This document shows, one piece after another, positions 5,148 to 5,212 of a DNA stretch of 5,212 nt (positions within the stretch are counted from its first letter, which is position 1; the number at the start of each line of letters is the position of its first letter). The stretch is from NCBI GenBank assembly GCA_050743205.1, contig JBOGEA010000397.1, positions 1-5,212 of the forward strand, in the 5' to 3' direction. The position numbers were made by a program, and so were the translations under genes. Below the pieces are notes generated by a model. It was not told the DNA's origin. It saw nothing but the letters and a program-made list of their open reading frames with translations, and did no database searches. This DNA is from JBOGED01 sp050743205. Lineage in GTDB: Bacteria > Actinomycetota > Nitriliruptoria > Euzebyales > Egibacteraceae.

Positions 5148-5189
5148 GAGCCACAGCTTTCCTTCGTATGCGAAGGAAAGCTGTGGCTC
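5148..5189. terminator. Strong hairpin, 19-bp perfect arms, probable terminator
   Basis: Arms 5148-5166 and 5171-5189 are perfectly complementary around a 4-nt TATG loop. The geometry is almost the same as that of the Wbl hairpin (19 bp, 4-nt loop). There is no U tract on either strand. It could end a minus-strand gene lying beyond the right edge, or the possible plus-strand mini-unit starting near 5056. Confidence 0.65.
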
Positions 5190-5212
5190 AACAACGCGGC
5201 CGATCCGTTGGC

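Overview
The window is from a high-GC actinobacterium. The strongest evidence is a WhiB-like (Wbl) iron-sulfur protein gene, a family confined to Actinobacteria and their phages. Strong G/C bias at third codon positions, GTG starts, a PknB-type Ser/Thr kinase and an apparently leaderless promoter fit this. I cannot name the genus. Every gene I can support lies on the minus strand, so the window reads right to left.

Right part (4370-5212): this stretch has no intact recognisable gene. It holds an inverted-repeat hairpin at the far right (5148-5189), a possible plus-strand mini-unit (5043-5118), and a 157-bp MITE-like element with imperfect terminal inverted repeats and matching 4-bp flanks (4752-4908). 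It also holds a truncated second copy of the tail of the neighbouring regulator gene (4370-4705). That fragment is followed by a 44-bp perfect palindrome (4290-4333) and a 35-37 bp tandem repeat (4211-4290).

Centre (1766-4207): a two-gene, translationally coupled operon. It starts at a TATACT -10 box only 7 nt from an ATG, which suggests a leaderless mRNA. The first gene is a 498-aa protein with an N-terminal XRE-type helix-turn-helix and a long C-terminal region containing a Nudix-helix-like segment. Its TAG stop overlaps, as TAGTG, the GTG start of a 310-aa GalE-like NAD-dependent sugar epimerase. My inference is that the regulator senses a nucleotide-type ligand related to the epimerase reaction. 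A 280-bp block spanning the end of the regulator and the first codons of the epimerase is duplicated about 1.67 kb away at roughly 92% identity.

Left part (1-1602): a 73-aa protein with a CxCGWxG motif lies 9 nt upstream of a Wbl gene of WhiB1/WblE type. The Wbl gene has all four cysteines, but its only plausible start codon is in a different frame, so it is either frameshifted or carries a sequencing indel. It ends in a large hairpin (1061-1110). Beyond that, a PknB-type membrane Ser/Thr kinase begins at 972 and runs off the left edge inside a proline-rich octapeptide repeat coded by 24-bp tandem repeats.
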